Shown in pieces: positions 7,036 to 15,797 of a DNA stretch of 64,000 bases. The number at the start of each line of letters is the position of its first letter. The first letter of the stretch is position 1. The stretch is from CAWJLS01 sp963843755 (GTDB taxonomy: Bacteria > Acidobacteriota > Thermoanaerobaculia > Multivoradales > DATKCC01): NCBI GenBank assembly GCA_963843755.1, contig CAWJLS010000005.1:1-64000 (forward strand), written 5' to 3'. The position numbers and the translations under genes were made by a program. The notes under the pieces are model-generated. The model made no database searches. It had not been told where the DNA came from and saw nothing but the letters and a program-made list of their open reading frames with translations.

Positions 7036-7490
7036 CTACCCGCCCTTCCCGTGCTCTGCCAGGATCACGTCGCTCGCCTTTTCGCTCACCATGTAGACCG
7101 AGGCCAGGGTGAAGAGGCCCGGGATGCGGGGGAAGACGGAGGCGTCGACGACCCGGAGGCCTTTCGTGCCGCGGACGCGGAAGTCTCGGTCGAGGACCGC
7201 GTTCGCATCGCCGTCCGGTCCCATGGGGCAGGTGCACCAGGCGTGGTGGCCCCAGGCGTTGTCCCGGACGAAGCGGTGGAGGTCCGCCCCTTCAGAACGG
7301 CGAAGGTGAAGTTGTCCTTGACCGTGCGCGCCGCCTCCGAGTAGCCGATCTCGTAGCCCCGGTAGAGGTCCCGGCCGCGGACGCAGCGCACGTCCACCGC
7401 CCGTGTGGGGTTGTCGTCGGCGAACGCCACCTCGGTGGCGAAGGTGCGAGTCGCCACGTCCAGCCGCCGCCGATAGACTTCACCGACCAC
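7036..7490 (-). pseudogene. GMC oxidoreductase, C-terminal relic with frameshift
   Basis: Read on the minus strand, the final segment contains CTCPMGPDGDANAVLDRDFR, then GTKGLRVVDASVFPRIPG and VYMVSEKASDVIL. This is the conserved C-terminal block of glucose-methanol-choline flavoenzymes (HP-GTC-MG, catalytic His region, VVDASV-P-IPG). The expected catalytic His just before CTC reads as HHAWC. A missing base near 7290 separates this block from the upstream frame (VARRT-like region to FTFAVLKG). The FAD-binding N-terminus, some 400 residues, is absent. A clear relic; original substrate unknown. Confidence 0.7.
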
Positions 7491-7673
7491 CTTGGAGAAC
7501 GGAGCAGTACCGTGGAACGAGCGCCATCCCTCTGGTCATCGGCGGCCTGCCGGCTGCTCCCGACCTCTTCCAGCCACTTTCCCGGGGGCTCGTCCGAGGC
7601 CTGATGTCCGGTCAGGCATGAGACGATCGGCCCTGGCCCAGACAACTGAGACCTGGAGAAGCGGAGGCGGATG

Positions 7674-8116
7674 ATGAGCGACGCGGGCGATGGAGCGGTG
7701 GAATCGCAGGGGGTGGGCGGGAGGGTCGCGGGGTCCCGCGGCCGAGTCGGATCGTCTTTGCCCTCGTCCTGATCGGTCTCGGGGTGTGGGGTCTGGTCAA
7801 GGGGGATCTCGCGTCGATCTGGGCCCCGGCTCCTCTGGCGCCGCCGGCGCGGCAGGTGGTGGCGTACCTTTGCGCGATCGTCTTGGCGGGGGCCGGCGGC
7901 GGGTTGCTCTGGCGTCGTACGGGTGCCATGGCGTCCCGCGTTCTGGCGGCCGGGTTTGTGGCCTGGCTGCTGTTGGTGCGCGTGCCGTTCCTCGTCTTCG
8001 AACCCTCGATGGGGATGGTCTGGGCGGCGGGCAAGACCGCGGTGATGGCGGCGGCCGCCTGGGTGGTGGCGGATTCTTGCCGCGGTCTGCCTCGCGTTGC
8101 CGTGGGCGAGCCCTGA
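7674..8116 (+). pseudogene. Truncated integral membrane protein with 5' frameshift
   Basis: From about 7733 a frame encodes RIVFALVLIGLGVWGLVKGD, a loop with IWAP, and three more hydrophobic segments to 8100. It resembles the N-terminal half of DoxX-like acidobacterial membrane proteins; I expect twice this length. An ATG at 7674 with GGAGGCGG upstream is the natural start, but it is in another frame, so an indel lies near 7730-7740. A GTG at 7784 would give a shortened 110-residue product. The C-terminal half is replaced by the convergent gene's end. Family is a weak call. Confidence 0.5.
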
Positions 8117-8167
8117 GCCTCGTAGGAACGCCCGGACTGGCGCGCTCGTGCCTCCCTTGGCTGACAG

Positions 8168-10570
8168 CTACAGCAGGGCCTTGAGCTTCGGGTCCCGAGC
8201 GGCGGCCCGGCGCGCCTTGTCGCCGTCCGTCGCGATGGCCTGCGCCAGAGCCTCCCTGGCCTTGGCGGCGTCGCCGCGCGCCAGCTCCAGGCGCGCCACC
8301 TGGAGCCAGGCGGCGGGGCGGGAGGCGGCGATCTGGCGCCACGAGGCGAGGGCTTCGGGGAGCCGCCCGAGCTGGGCCAGGGCGTTGGCGCGCGCGACCC
8401 GCGCCGGCATCAGGTCGGGGCGGGCGGCGATCGCGGCGTCGAGCAGCGGGAGCGCCTGTCCCGGCTTGCCCTGGCGGACCAGCAGCGACCCCAGGTTGTA
8501 GCTCGCCTCGACGTTCTCCGGGTCGAGGTCGTGGGCCTTGGCGATCGCCCGGAGTGCCTCCTGGTGATGGCCCGAGCGGTCGAGGAGCGAGCCCAGGTTG
8601 TTCCAGGCCATGGAGCTCTGGGCGTCGAGCTCGATCGTGTGCCGATAGAGCTCGAGCGCCGCGTCCAGCTCGCCCAGGTGCTCGGCGACGACCCCCAGGT
8701 TGTAGGACACCGCCTCGTCGGTTGGGTCGCGGTCGTAGGCGGTCCGGAGCACCCGGGCGGCCTCTTCGACTCGGCCCGCCCGGTTGAGGCAGTTGCCCAG
8801 GCCCGAGGCGGCGAGCATGGAGTTGGGGTCGACGTCCATGGCGCGGCGGAACCAGGTCTCGGCCTCCTGGAACTTCTCCTGCGCGAGGAGGAGATCACCC
8901 ATGGCGGTGTAGCCGTTCGGGTCCTTGGGCTCCATCTCGAGCACGTGCTGGACGAGTGGCAGCGCCTCGGCGTACTCGCCCCGGTCCTGGAGCAGCCGCG
9001 CGGAGCCGAGGAAGGCGGTGTCGCGGCCGGGATCGAGGTCGATGATGCGCCGATAGACCGCGAGCGCCTCGTCCTTGCGCCTGAGGCTGGCGAGGGCCTG
9101 GGCGTAGGAGAGCATGGCCATCTCGTTTTCGGGGTCCCCCGCGAGCAGGGCCTCCAACCGGTCGGCGGCGGCCTGGTAGTCGCCGACTCGGATCAGCGAC
9201 TGCGCCTCCTCGAAACGGTTCCAGACCTCGATCCGGTCTTTCGGATCGGGCCGCTCCTCGGCCGGGTCGACCGGCGGGGAGTCGACACGGCCGCTCAAGT
9301 AGCCGAGGGCGGCGAGCTTCTGCCGGGTCTCCTGGGGCACCTGCCCCGGCTGCTGCTCGCCGTGCTCGAAGGGATCGGAAGCGGCGTAGCCGGCGAGCTT
9401 GGCCGCCAGCTCGCGGGCCGGGTCCGGCTCGTCGGCGCCGCTCAGGTTCCGGCGCTCCTCGGGGTCGTGGGCCTCGTCGTAGGCCTCCGGCCGTGGCGCC
9501 TCGATCGCCTTCCAGCGCGAGGTCCTGAGCGCCCTGAGCGGTGCCCAGCCGAAGTTCAGGATCGGCGTCAGCGCCTCCATGTAGGCCACCCGGTCGTCCG
9601 GCTCCCGGCCGCTCCACAGCGGCGAGAGCGTCCGTCCGTCGAGGCCGCCGGCCGGCGGCAGCCCGAGCAGCTCGAGGACGGTCGGCACGAGGTCGACGGT
9701 GCGCGCCAGGGAGTCGACCCGGTGCCCGGCGGGCACCCCGGGGCCGGCGAGGAGCATCGGCACGTGGGTGGTCGAGTTGTAGACGAAGATGCCGTGGGTC
9801 TTCTCGCCGTGCTCGCCCAGGCTGTCGCCGTGGTCGGCGGTGAAGACGAACAGAGTGTTGTCGAGGAGCCCCGAATCGTCGAGCGACTTGAAGATCCGCC
9901 CCAGCTCGCGGTCCGCATAGTGAATCTCGCCGCTGTAGGGGTCGTCGGGGAAGAGCTTCGCCACGTCGGCGGGCGGGTCGTAGTTGGCGTGAGGGTCGAA
10001 GAAGTGGACCCAGAGGAAGAACGGCCGATCCTTGGGCCGTTCCTGCTCCAGCCAGCGCACCGCCTTGGCCGAGGTCTGGGCCGCGTGGATCTCCTTGAAC
10101 ATGAACTGGATCTGCTGCGGTCCGCCGGAAAGGTCGTCGTCGTAGCCGTCGAACCCCTGATCGAGGCCGAACTGGCTGTCTAGGACGAAGGCGGAGATCA
10201 CCGCGTGGGTGGCGTAGCCCGCGGCCTTCAGGCGCTCGGCCAGGGTCTCGTCCTGCGCCGGCACCGAGTAGAGGCCGTTGTCGCGCACCCCGTGGTGGGG
10301 CGGGTAGAGCCCGGTCATGATGCTGGTGTGGGAGACCAGGGTGAGGGGGGAAACGGTGACGGCGTCGGAGAACCAGGTGCCGCGCTTGGCCATGGCGTCG
10401 AGCATGGGGGTCAGACCGTGGCGGTTGGTGGCGTAGCCCATGTGGTCCCAGCGCGTGGTGTCGAAGGTCACGAGCAGCACGTTGGGGCGGGACGAGCGGT
10501 GGCAACCGGCGAGGGCCCCGAGGAGCGGGACCAGCAGGAGGACGGCCGGGAGACGGAGAGATCTGCGCAT
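8168..10570 (-). CDS. Lipoprotein with alkaline-phosphatase/sulfatase-fold domain and C-terminal TPRs
   Basis: This 800-residue protein starts with a lipoprotein signal (PLLGALAGC, lipid-attached Cys near residue 23). Residues ~30-420 form a sulfatase-type domain: PNVLLVTFDTTRWDHMGY binds metal, FTADHGDSLGEHG supplies the second metal site, and KTHG follows. At the nucleophile position, where sulfatases have C/S-x-P-x-R, the sequence is TLVSH, so a Thr replaces the formylglycine residue, as in phosphoglycerol transferases of the LtaS type. Residues ~470-800 are about nine TPRs. The start at 10570 gives the signal peptide; a start at 10648 would bury it. Likely a periplasmic phosphotransferase or phosphodiesterase; substrate unknown. 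Confidence 0.85.
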   Translation of the reverse strand: MRRSLRLPAVLLLVPLLGALAGCHRSSRPNVLLVTFDTTRWDHMGYATNRHGLTPMLDAMAKRGTWFSDAVTVSPLTLVSHTSIMTGLYPPHHGVRDNGLYSVPAQDETLAERLKAAGYATHAVISAFVLDSQFGLDQGFDGYDDDLSGGPQQIQFMFKEIHAAQTSAKAVRWLEQERPKDRPFFLWVHFFDPHANYDPPADVAKLFPDDPYSGEIHYADRELGRIFKSLDDSGLLDNTLFVFTADHGDSLGEHGEKTHGIFVYNSTTHVPMLLAGPGVPAGHRVDSLARTVDLVPTVLELLGLPPAGGLDGRTLSPLWSGREPDDRVAYMEALTPILNFGWAPLRALRTSRWKAIEAPRPEAYDEAHDPEERRNLSGADEPDPARELAAKLAGYAASDPFEHGEQQPGQVPQETRQKLAALGYLSGRVDSPPVDPAEERPDPKDRIEVWNRFEEAQSLIRVGDYQAAADRLEALLAGDPENEMAMLSYAQALASLRRKDEALAVYRRIIDLDPGRDTAFLGSARLLQDRGEYAEALPLVQHVLEMEPKDPNGYTAMGDLLLAQEKFQEAETWFRRAMDVDPNSMLAASGLGNCLNRAGRVEEAARVLRTAYDRDPTDEAVSYNLGVVAEHLGELDAALELYRHTIELDAQSSMAWNNLGSLLDRSGHHQEALRAIAKAHDLDPENVEASYNLGSLLVRQGKPGQALPLLDAAIAARPDLMPARVARANALAQLGRLPEALASWRQIAASRPAAWLQVARLELARGDAAKAREALAQAIATDGDKARRAAARDPKLKALL

Positions 10571-10637
10571 CGGAAGGGCTGGAAGCGGCCGCAGCCTACC
10601 AGCCGGAGGCCCCCGCCCGGAGCCTCCGGCGGCCCGC

Positions 10638-10820
10638 CTAGCCTGCACTACTCATGAGACGCCGTAGCGAGAGCCGCAAGTGCGCGTGAGATCAGGGCGC
10701 ACACAGCGATGCGCGACGCAGGCGTACTGTACGGTACGTCGAGGAGCAAAGAGCGAGTACGCCCTGAGATTGCGTGCACTTGCGGCTCGCAGTAGGTGGC
10801 TCATGAAGAGTGCAGGCTAG
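10638..10820. mobile_element. Long CTAG-flanked palindrome A (hairpin/MITE-like)
   Basis: Two imperfect arms of about 60 bases (10642-10699 and 10761-10816) start CCTGCACT and end AGTGCAGG. They continue inward through matching CATGAG, GAGCCGCAAGTG and CAGGGCG blocks to a near-palindromic apex around 10722-10738 (GTACTGTACGGTAC). The whole 183 bp is bounded by CTAG on each side. The right-hand CTAG contains the TAG stop of the neighbouring IPTL-CTERM gene (minus strand). No coding capacity. It looks like a non-autonomous element with a 4-bp CTAG target duplication, and would also form a strong RNA hairpin after that gene. Confidence 0.75.
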
Positions 10821-13162
10821 TGGTCCGTCAACCGGCGCCGGCGCTCCACCAGCAGCCAGCCGGCGACGAGCAGCAGCACGGTCATGGTCGCGAGACCCGC
10901 CGTCTGGAGGGTGGGGACCTCGACCAGCGGAGCTGCCGCGGTATTGATCACCGTCGGGTCGGCTGCCGATGGCGTCGACGGGTCGTCGCTCGCCACGGCG
11001 GCGGCGAGCTGTGTGCAGCCGAAGCTCGCCTGCTCCGAGACGTCGCCGAGGTAGCCGGCATCGAGCTGCACCATCCAGCTCACGGTGACGACCTCGCCGG
11101 CGCCGAGCGCGCCGACCTGGACCTCCACCGGATCCTCGCCCTGGACCGAGGGGCCGCTCGCCCCGGAGACCGTCACCGAGCCGGGCACGATCGTCGTGTG
11201 GTCCGGCGTCGGCGCGGTGAAGGTGCTGCTGGCGCATCCGCACTGCCCGGTCCCCTCGAGGGTCGCCGTGTAGGTGATGACGTCACCGGAGAGCGCCGCG
11301 GTCAGGTCGTTGGCCACGGTGACGCCGGGCGGGGCGGAGAGGAAGTTGCTGAAGTCCACGCCACCGGCGTAGGCACCGCCGATGTGGCTCAGGATGGTCG
11401 AGACGTCGGTCGTCCCCCACCAGTTGCTCTGGACGGAGAGGGCGTCGGTCTGGGCCGCCAGGTCGGTCCCGCTCGTGTTGTCGAACAGCGAGTTGAGACC
11501 CGGCGAGCCGCTGCCGTCGCCGCCGAGGTCCGCCTTCTTGCTCCCGACCGCGGAGCTCCCCGACACCACGAAGCCCACCGCGTTGTGGGTCACCGTGTTG
11601 CAGCTCGCCAGGACCCGGCTCGCTTCCTGCCACTCGTCGTGATGGACGTGGATTCCGTTGCCGAAGCCCACGTCGACGACGTTGTCGTGAATGTCGAGAT
11701 TGGCGGCGTCGAGGCCGGTCTGGTCGGAGCCGGAGGCGTAGATGCCGTCGGAGCCGTTGCCGTTCGTCACCGTGTTGCCGGAGATGACGCGGCTCACGGT
11801 TCCGCGTCCGGAGCCTCCGTAGTGCCACTCGTCGGCGATCCCGGTCGAGCCCGGGGCGTCGACCACGTTGCCGGCGATGGTCACGGTGGCGTCGCCCAGG
11901 TTCGGGTCACCTGAGAGCGCCGGTGCCCTCATGACGATCCCCGCGCCGCCGGCCTGGGTCACGGTGTTGTTGGTGATGGCGAAGTCGAGGTCGGTCGCGT
12001 CGCCCTGCGGCGCGAGGTTCCGTTCGATGTGGAAGTTGATGCCTGCCACCTTGGGGTGGAGGATCTTGTTGCCGCCGATCTCGACCTGGGCGACCAGGGA
12101 GCTCACGGCCCCGGAGTAGTAGACCTCGATCCCGTCGCCGCCCGCGTCCTGGATCGTGTTGTTGGTGATCGTCGGCGAGGCGGTCACGCCGTCGAGGCCG
12201 GAAACCGAGGGGACCCCGGCGCCCAGGGTCTCGTACGAGATCAAGATGCTGTTGCTTTTCGCCCCGGTGAAGCTGTTGCCCGAGATCAGCGGCTGGGAGG
12301 ACGCGTTGCCGGACTGGAAGTCGGCGAAGTAGTAGATGTCCTCGTTGCGGGAGCCGGTCGCCACGTTGTCGACGATGCGGGTCGAATCGTCGAGCGAGTA
12401 GGCCTTCGAGTGGTTCAGCGTGACGTAGACCGCGTACAGGTTGTCTGTGAAGGTGTTGCCAGAGACCGTGGGGGACAAGACCTCACTTCCCCCCGCGCTG
12501 TTGCTGACCCTTGCCGAGAGAAAGATTGCCTTGTCCAAGCCATCGAACGTGTTGTTGCTGAGGGTGCCGGTGAACGAGCGGGCCGCCGTGGACGATGGGT
12601 CGGTGTCGACAGAGATGCCGTTGTCGTTGGTGTGAACCGCCTGGAACGCGTTGCCGTCGAGGACCGGGGCCATGTCCACCGAGATCGGCTCCAGGTGAAC
12701 CAGGGGCGCAGAGGTCGACGCGTCGTCGTGGGTCAGCGTGAAGCCGGCGAGCACGGTGTCCGCGCCCAGGGGGGTGTCGACGTTCTCGAAGACCGGGTCG
12801 ACGGCGGGAGCCGAGAGGGTCGTGGTGGCCTTGCCGGCGCCCTCGACGGCGACGCCGTCCTGGAGCGCCAGGGGGAACGATTCGCCGAGGACCGTGTCGT
12901 AGAGGCCCGAGGCCACCTGGACGTCGTCGCCGCTCGCGACGTTGGCCAGCGCCTTCGTCAGCGTCTTCCAGGGCGTCGCGCTGTCCTGGGCCATGGCGGG
13001 CGTCCGGCCGTCGTCACCCGTGGCGGCGTCGACGTAGTAGGTCGCCGCCCAGGCCTCGGGCACGGTGACCACCCCGCTCGAGAGGAAGAGCGCCAGGCCC
13101 CAGGCCAGCGCCTTTCGTGCGAATCCCCAGTCCTCCGGTCGCTGCAACACAGATCGATACAC
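10817..13162 (-). CDS. IPTL-CTERM secreted right-handed beta-helix protein
   Basis: This 781-residue protein has a signal peptide (LALFLSSGVVTVPEAWA) followed by TYYVDAATGDDGRTPAMA, the usual opening of DUF1565/NosD-like parallel beta-helix proteins. Many turn repeats of the NNTFDG/GNTVT type follow to ~residue 600. A repeat-like adhesive domain (ITYTATLEGTGQCGCAS) precedes a C-terminal sorting signal: VPTLQTAGLAT, a hydrophobic helix, then RRRR (IPTL-CTERM). The GTG start has AGGAGG 4 bases upstream. It is probably exported and processed at the C-terminus by an exosortase-like system; none is encoded here. Its tandem paralogue is at 13714-15747. Ligand unknown. Confidence 0.85.
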   Translation of the reverse strand: MYRSVLQRPEDWGFARKALAWGLALFLSSGVVTVPEAWAATYYVDAATGDDGRTPAMAQDSATPWKTLTKALANVASGDDVQVASGLYDTVLGESFPLALQDGVAVEGAGKATTTLSAPAVDPVFENVDTPLGADTVLAGFTLTHDDASTSAPLVHLEPISVDMAPVLDGNAFQAVHTNDNGISVDTDPSSTAARSFTGTLSNNTFDGLDKAIFLSARVSNSAGGSEVLSPTVSGNTFTDNLYAVYVTLNHSKAYSLDDSTRIVDNVATGSRNEDIYYFADFQSGNASSQPLISGNSFTGAKSNSILISYETLGAGVPSVSGLDGVTASPTITNNTIQDAGGDGIEVYYSGAVSSLVAQVEIGGNKILHPKVAGINFHIERNLAPQGDATDLDFAITNNTVTQAGGAGIVMRAPALSGDPNLGDATVTIAGNVVDAPGSTGIADEWHYGGSGRGTVSRVISGNTVTNGNGSDGIYASGSDQTGLDAANLDIHDNVVDVGFGNGIHVHHDEWQEASRVLASCNTVTHNAVGFVVSGSSAVGSKKADLGGDGSGSPGLNSLFDNTSGTDLAAQTDALSVQSNWWGTTDVSTILSHIGGAYAGGVDFSNFLSAPPGVTVANDLTAALSGDVITYTATLEGTGQCGCASSTFTAPTPDHTTIVPGSVTVSGASGPSVQGEDPVEVQVGALGAGEVVTVSWMVQLDAGYLGDVSEQASFGCTQLAAAVASDDPSTPSAADPTVINTAAAPLVEVPTLQTAGLATMTVLLLVAGWLLVERRRRLTDH

Positions 13163-13503
13163 GAGACCTCCTCAGAGAGCTCCCCGAGCGGTGAGCTTGC
13201 GGTTCGAGCCGACCCTTTCGCGAGGTTCATCGTCTGGGACTCACCTGCGAGGATACGCAGCCTGCTGCCGGCACGGCTGCCGTCGGCCTCGACGGCTTCG
13301 ACATACACCGTCTTGGACTCGCCGTACTGCTGCTTGCTCAAGCCGGAGCTCTTGCCGGTCTTGTTGATGAACTTGATATTGCACTTGCCGTTGTCTTTGC
13401 AGCGCAGCTCTTGCATCCTGTCGAAGCAGGTCTCGGCCGAGGCGGCCGGACCGGCCAAGGCGGCTCCCAGAAGGACCACCACCACGACGAATCCAGCTCG
13501 CAT
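12958..13503 (-). CDS. Small secreted Cys-containing protein; 3' end overlaps next gene
   Basis: A signal peptide (MRAGFVVVVVLLGAALAGPA) is followed by a compact domain with ETCFDRMQELRCKDNGKCNI, YGESKTVYVEAVE and RLRILAGESQTMNLAKG. The first ~115 codons look genuine and AGGAGGGG sits 7 bases before the ATG. After about codon 113 the frame runs 200 bases into the start of the IPTL-CTERM gene, giving Arg/Pro-rich residues. I therefore suspect that the true C-terminus is near 13163 and that a frameshift or lost stop has extended it. It lies between two IPTL-CTERM paralogues on the same strand. No known family recognised. Confidence 0.6.
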   Translation of the reverse strand: MRAGFVVVVVLLGAALAGPAASAETCFDRMQELRCKDNGKCNIKFINKTGKSSGLSKQQYGESKTVYVEAVEADGSRAGSRLRILAGESQTMNLAKGSARTASSPLGELSEEVSCIDLCCSDRRTGDSHERRWPGAWRSSSRAGWSPCPRPGRRPTTSTPPRVTTAGRPPWPRTARRPGRR

Positions 13504-13713
13504 CGCCCAGCCCCTCCTTGGTGAGGGCTCGCGCGGCGGATCGCCTGGCGCGCTCCGTTCGGCGGTTCCCCCGATGGTTCGTCATCCAGGTTCGCGCAGA
13601 CGCCGCCGAAAACCCCTCACCTCCAAGGCGCGCCGCGGGGCAGCCCGTCGTCCCGGCCTTCGCGGCGCCTCTGCCCGCGCCGGAGGCCTGTCAACCGACG
13701 GTTGGGAATCCCA

Positions 13714-15747
13714 TCACCGGCTCGAATTCCGGGCCGCTTCGGCCTTGCGCGCGGCGCGGGCCGACTGCACTCGCGCCACCTCGGCCCTGGCCGCCTCCAG
13801 GTCGGACGCGAGCCGCAGGGTGACGCCGCGCACCGAGCCGTTCGGGGCGGAGCGGGCCTCGACCACCAGGGCCTGCCCCGGCCGGAGGCTCTCCAGGCGC
13901 CGCGACTCCATCCGTTCGTTCCGCAGGGCGCGCTTGGCCTTGGGAGACAGCCCCCGGTCGGCCTTCCGGTCGAGGCGCTGGGGGCGGATCTCGAGGTGCC
14001 CTTTGGGGAGGGTGAGGCGCGTGCCGTCGGAGAGCGCCAGGCGGACGCTATTGCCCTGGACGGCGAGCCGCGACAGGGTCGCCGCGCGGACCCCGAGGGT
14101 GCCCAGGGAGAGCCCGAGGGCCAGCATCAGGAGCAGGCGCCGGCGCCTGTCCTCGACCATGAACCATCCGGCCGGGAGCAGCAGCACGATCAGGATCGCG
14201 AGCCCCGCGTCCTGGAGGGTCGGGATCTCGAGCACCGACAAGGTGCTGATGATCGTCGGATCGCCGGCCGGGGAGGTCGACGGATCGTCACTCGTCACGA
14301 CGGCGGCGAGCTGCGTGCAGCCGAGGCTCGCCTGCTCCGAGACGTCGCCCTGGTACTCGGGGCCGACCTGGACCATCCAGGTCACGGTCACGACCTGGCC
14401 CGCGCCGAGCGCTCCCACCCAGACCTCCACCGGGTCCTCGCCCTGGATCGAGGGCCCGATCGCCCCGGAGAGGGAGACCGAGCCGGCGACGATCGCGGTG
14501 TGGTCCGGCGTCGGCGCCGTGAAGGTACTGCTGGCGCAGCCGCACTGGCCGGTGCCCTCCAGGGTGGCGGTGTAGGTGATGACGTCGCCCGAGAGCGAGG
14601 CGGTCAGGTCGTTGGCCGCGGTGACGCTGGGTGGCCCTGACAGGAAGTTCGTGGAGTCGACGTCACCTGCAAACGAGCCGTCGATGTGGCTCTGGATGGT
14701 GGCCGAGTTGGTCGTGCCCCACCAGTTGCTCCGGGCGAACTGGTTGGCGGTTTCGGCTGTCAGGTCGGAGATCGCGTTGTCGTGGAAGGAGTTCAGGCCC
14801 GGCGAGGAGCTCCCGCCGCCGCCCAGGTCGGGCGCTTCGAGACTCGTGTTGGAGCTGCCGTTGGTCTCCACCACGAAGCCGCGGAAGTTATTGGTCACCG
14901 TGTTGCAGCTCGCCAGCACCTGGCTCGCCTGTGGCCAGTTGGTGTAGTAGAGGTCGATGCCGGTGTCGAACCCCTGGTCGACCACGTTGTCGTGGATGGT
15001 CGAGGTCGAGTTGCCGATCGACTCGATCTCGTCGATCGAGGTGGCGCTGAAGTGGACCCCGTGGACTTCGGCGTCGGTCACCGTGGGCGAGAGGATCTCA
15101 CTGCCGCCTCCGGAGTCCTCGAGGTCCGCCGAGAGGGAGAGGCCGTAGTGGAACCCGTCGAAGCTGTTGTTGCTGATCGTGCCGGTGAAGGAGCGGTTCG
15201 TCGTGGTCGTGGCGTCCGTGTCGACGACGAGACCGTACTCCGTATCGCTCCGGGCCTCGAAAGCGTTGCCGTCGAGGACCGGGGCCATGTCGACCGAGAT
15301 CGGCTCCAGGTGGACCAGCGACTGGCTGCCCGACGTGGCGTCGTGGGTCAGGGTGAAGCCGGAGAGGGTGGTGCCGGAGGACAGGGCGGTGTCGATGTTC
15401 TCGATGACCGGTTGACCGGCGGGGGCCGAGAGGGTCGTCGTCGCCTTGCCGGCGCCCTGGACGGAGACGCCGTCCTGAAGCGCCAGGGGGTAGGACTCGC
15501 CGAGGGCGGCGTCGTAGGTGCCGGAGGCCACCTGGACGTCGTCGCCGCTCGCCACGTTGGCGAGCGCCTTGGTGAGCGTCTTCCAAGGCGTCGCGCTGTC
15601 CTGGGCCATGGCCGGCGTCCGGCCGTCATCACCGGTCGACGCGTTGACGTAGTAGGTTGCCGCCCAGGCCTCGGGCACGGTAGCCACTCCGCTCAGCAGG
15701 AAGAGCACCAGGCCCCAGCCCAGCGTCCTCCGTGGGCATCTCTTCAC
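13714..15747 (-). CDS. IPTL-CTERM beta-helix protein with an extra C-terminal domain
   Basis: This 677-residue paralogue of the 10817 gene shares the signal peptide (VPEAWAATYYVNASTGDDG), much of the beta-helix and the TYTATLEGTGQCGCAS domain. The sorting motif EIPTLQDAGLA plus helix and RRRR occurs at ~residue 525. Unlike the usual layout, about 140 residues follow: a second hydrophobic segment (LLLMLALGLSLGTLGVRA), then a basic, Arg-rich domain with VRLALSDGTRLTLPKGHLE. An internal ATG just before VEDRRRRLLL could start a separate secreted protein that overlaps the signal. The GTG start gives the family N-terminus, but no clear ribosome site is seen. Confidence 0.78.
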   Translation of the reverse strand: MKRCPRRTLGWGLVLFLLSGVATVPEAWAATYYVNASTGDDGRTPAMAQDSATPWKTLTKALANVASGDDVQVASGTYDAALGESYPLALQDGVSVQGAGKATTTLSAPAGQPVIENIDTALSSGTTLSGFTLTHDATSGSQSLVHLEPISVDMAPVLDGNAFEARSDTEYGLVVDTDATTTTNRSFTGTISNNSFDGFHYGLSLSADLEDSGGGSEILSPTVTDAEVHGVHFSATSIDEIESIGNSTSTIHDNVVDQGFDTGIDLYYTNWPQASQVLASCNTVTNNFRGFVVETNGSSNTSLEAPDLGGGGSSSPGLNSFHDNAISDLTAETANQFARSNWWGTTNSATIQSHIDGSFAGDVDSTNFLSGPPSVTAANDLTASLSGDVITYTATLEGTGQCGCASSTFTAPTPDHTAIVAGSVSLSGAIGPSIQGEDPVEVWVGALGAGQVVTVTWMVQVGPEYQGDVSEQASLGCTQLAAVVTSDDPSTSPAGDPTIISTLSVLEIPTLQDAGLAILIVLLLPAGWFMVEDRRRRLLLMLALGLSLGTLGVRAATLSRLAVQGNSVRLALSDGTRLTLPKGHLEIRPQRLDRKADRGLSPKAKRALRNERMESRRLESLRPGQALVVEARSAPNGSVRGVTLRLASDLEAARAEVARVQSARAARKAEAARNSSR

Positions 15748-15797
15748 AGGCGCGGCCGTGAACTGTGATGGAATCCCCTCCCGGAGCACGGCACGCG

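Noticed and set aside
10638..10820. Palindromes considered as integron attC sites
   Set aside because: The RYYYAAC/GTTRRRY core sites are absent and no integron integrase or cassette array is present.
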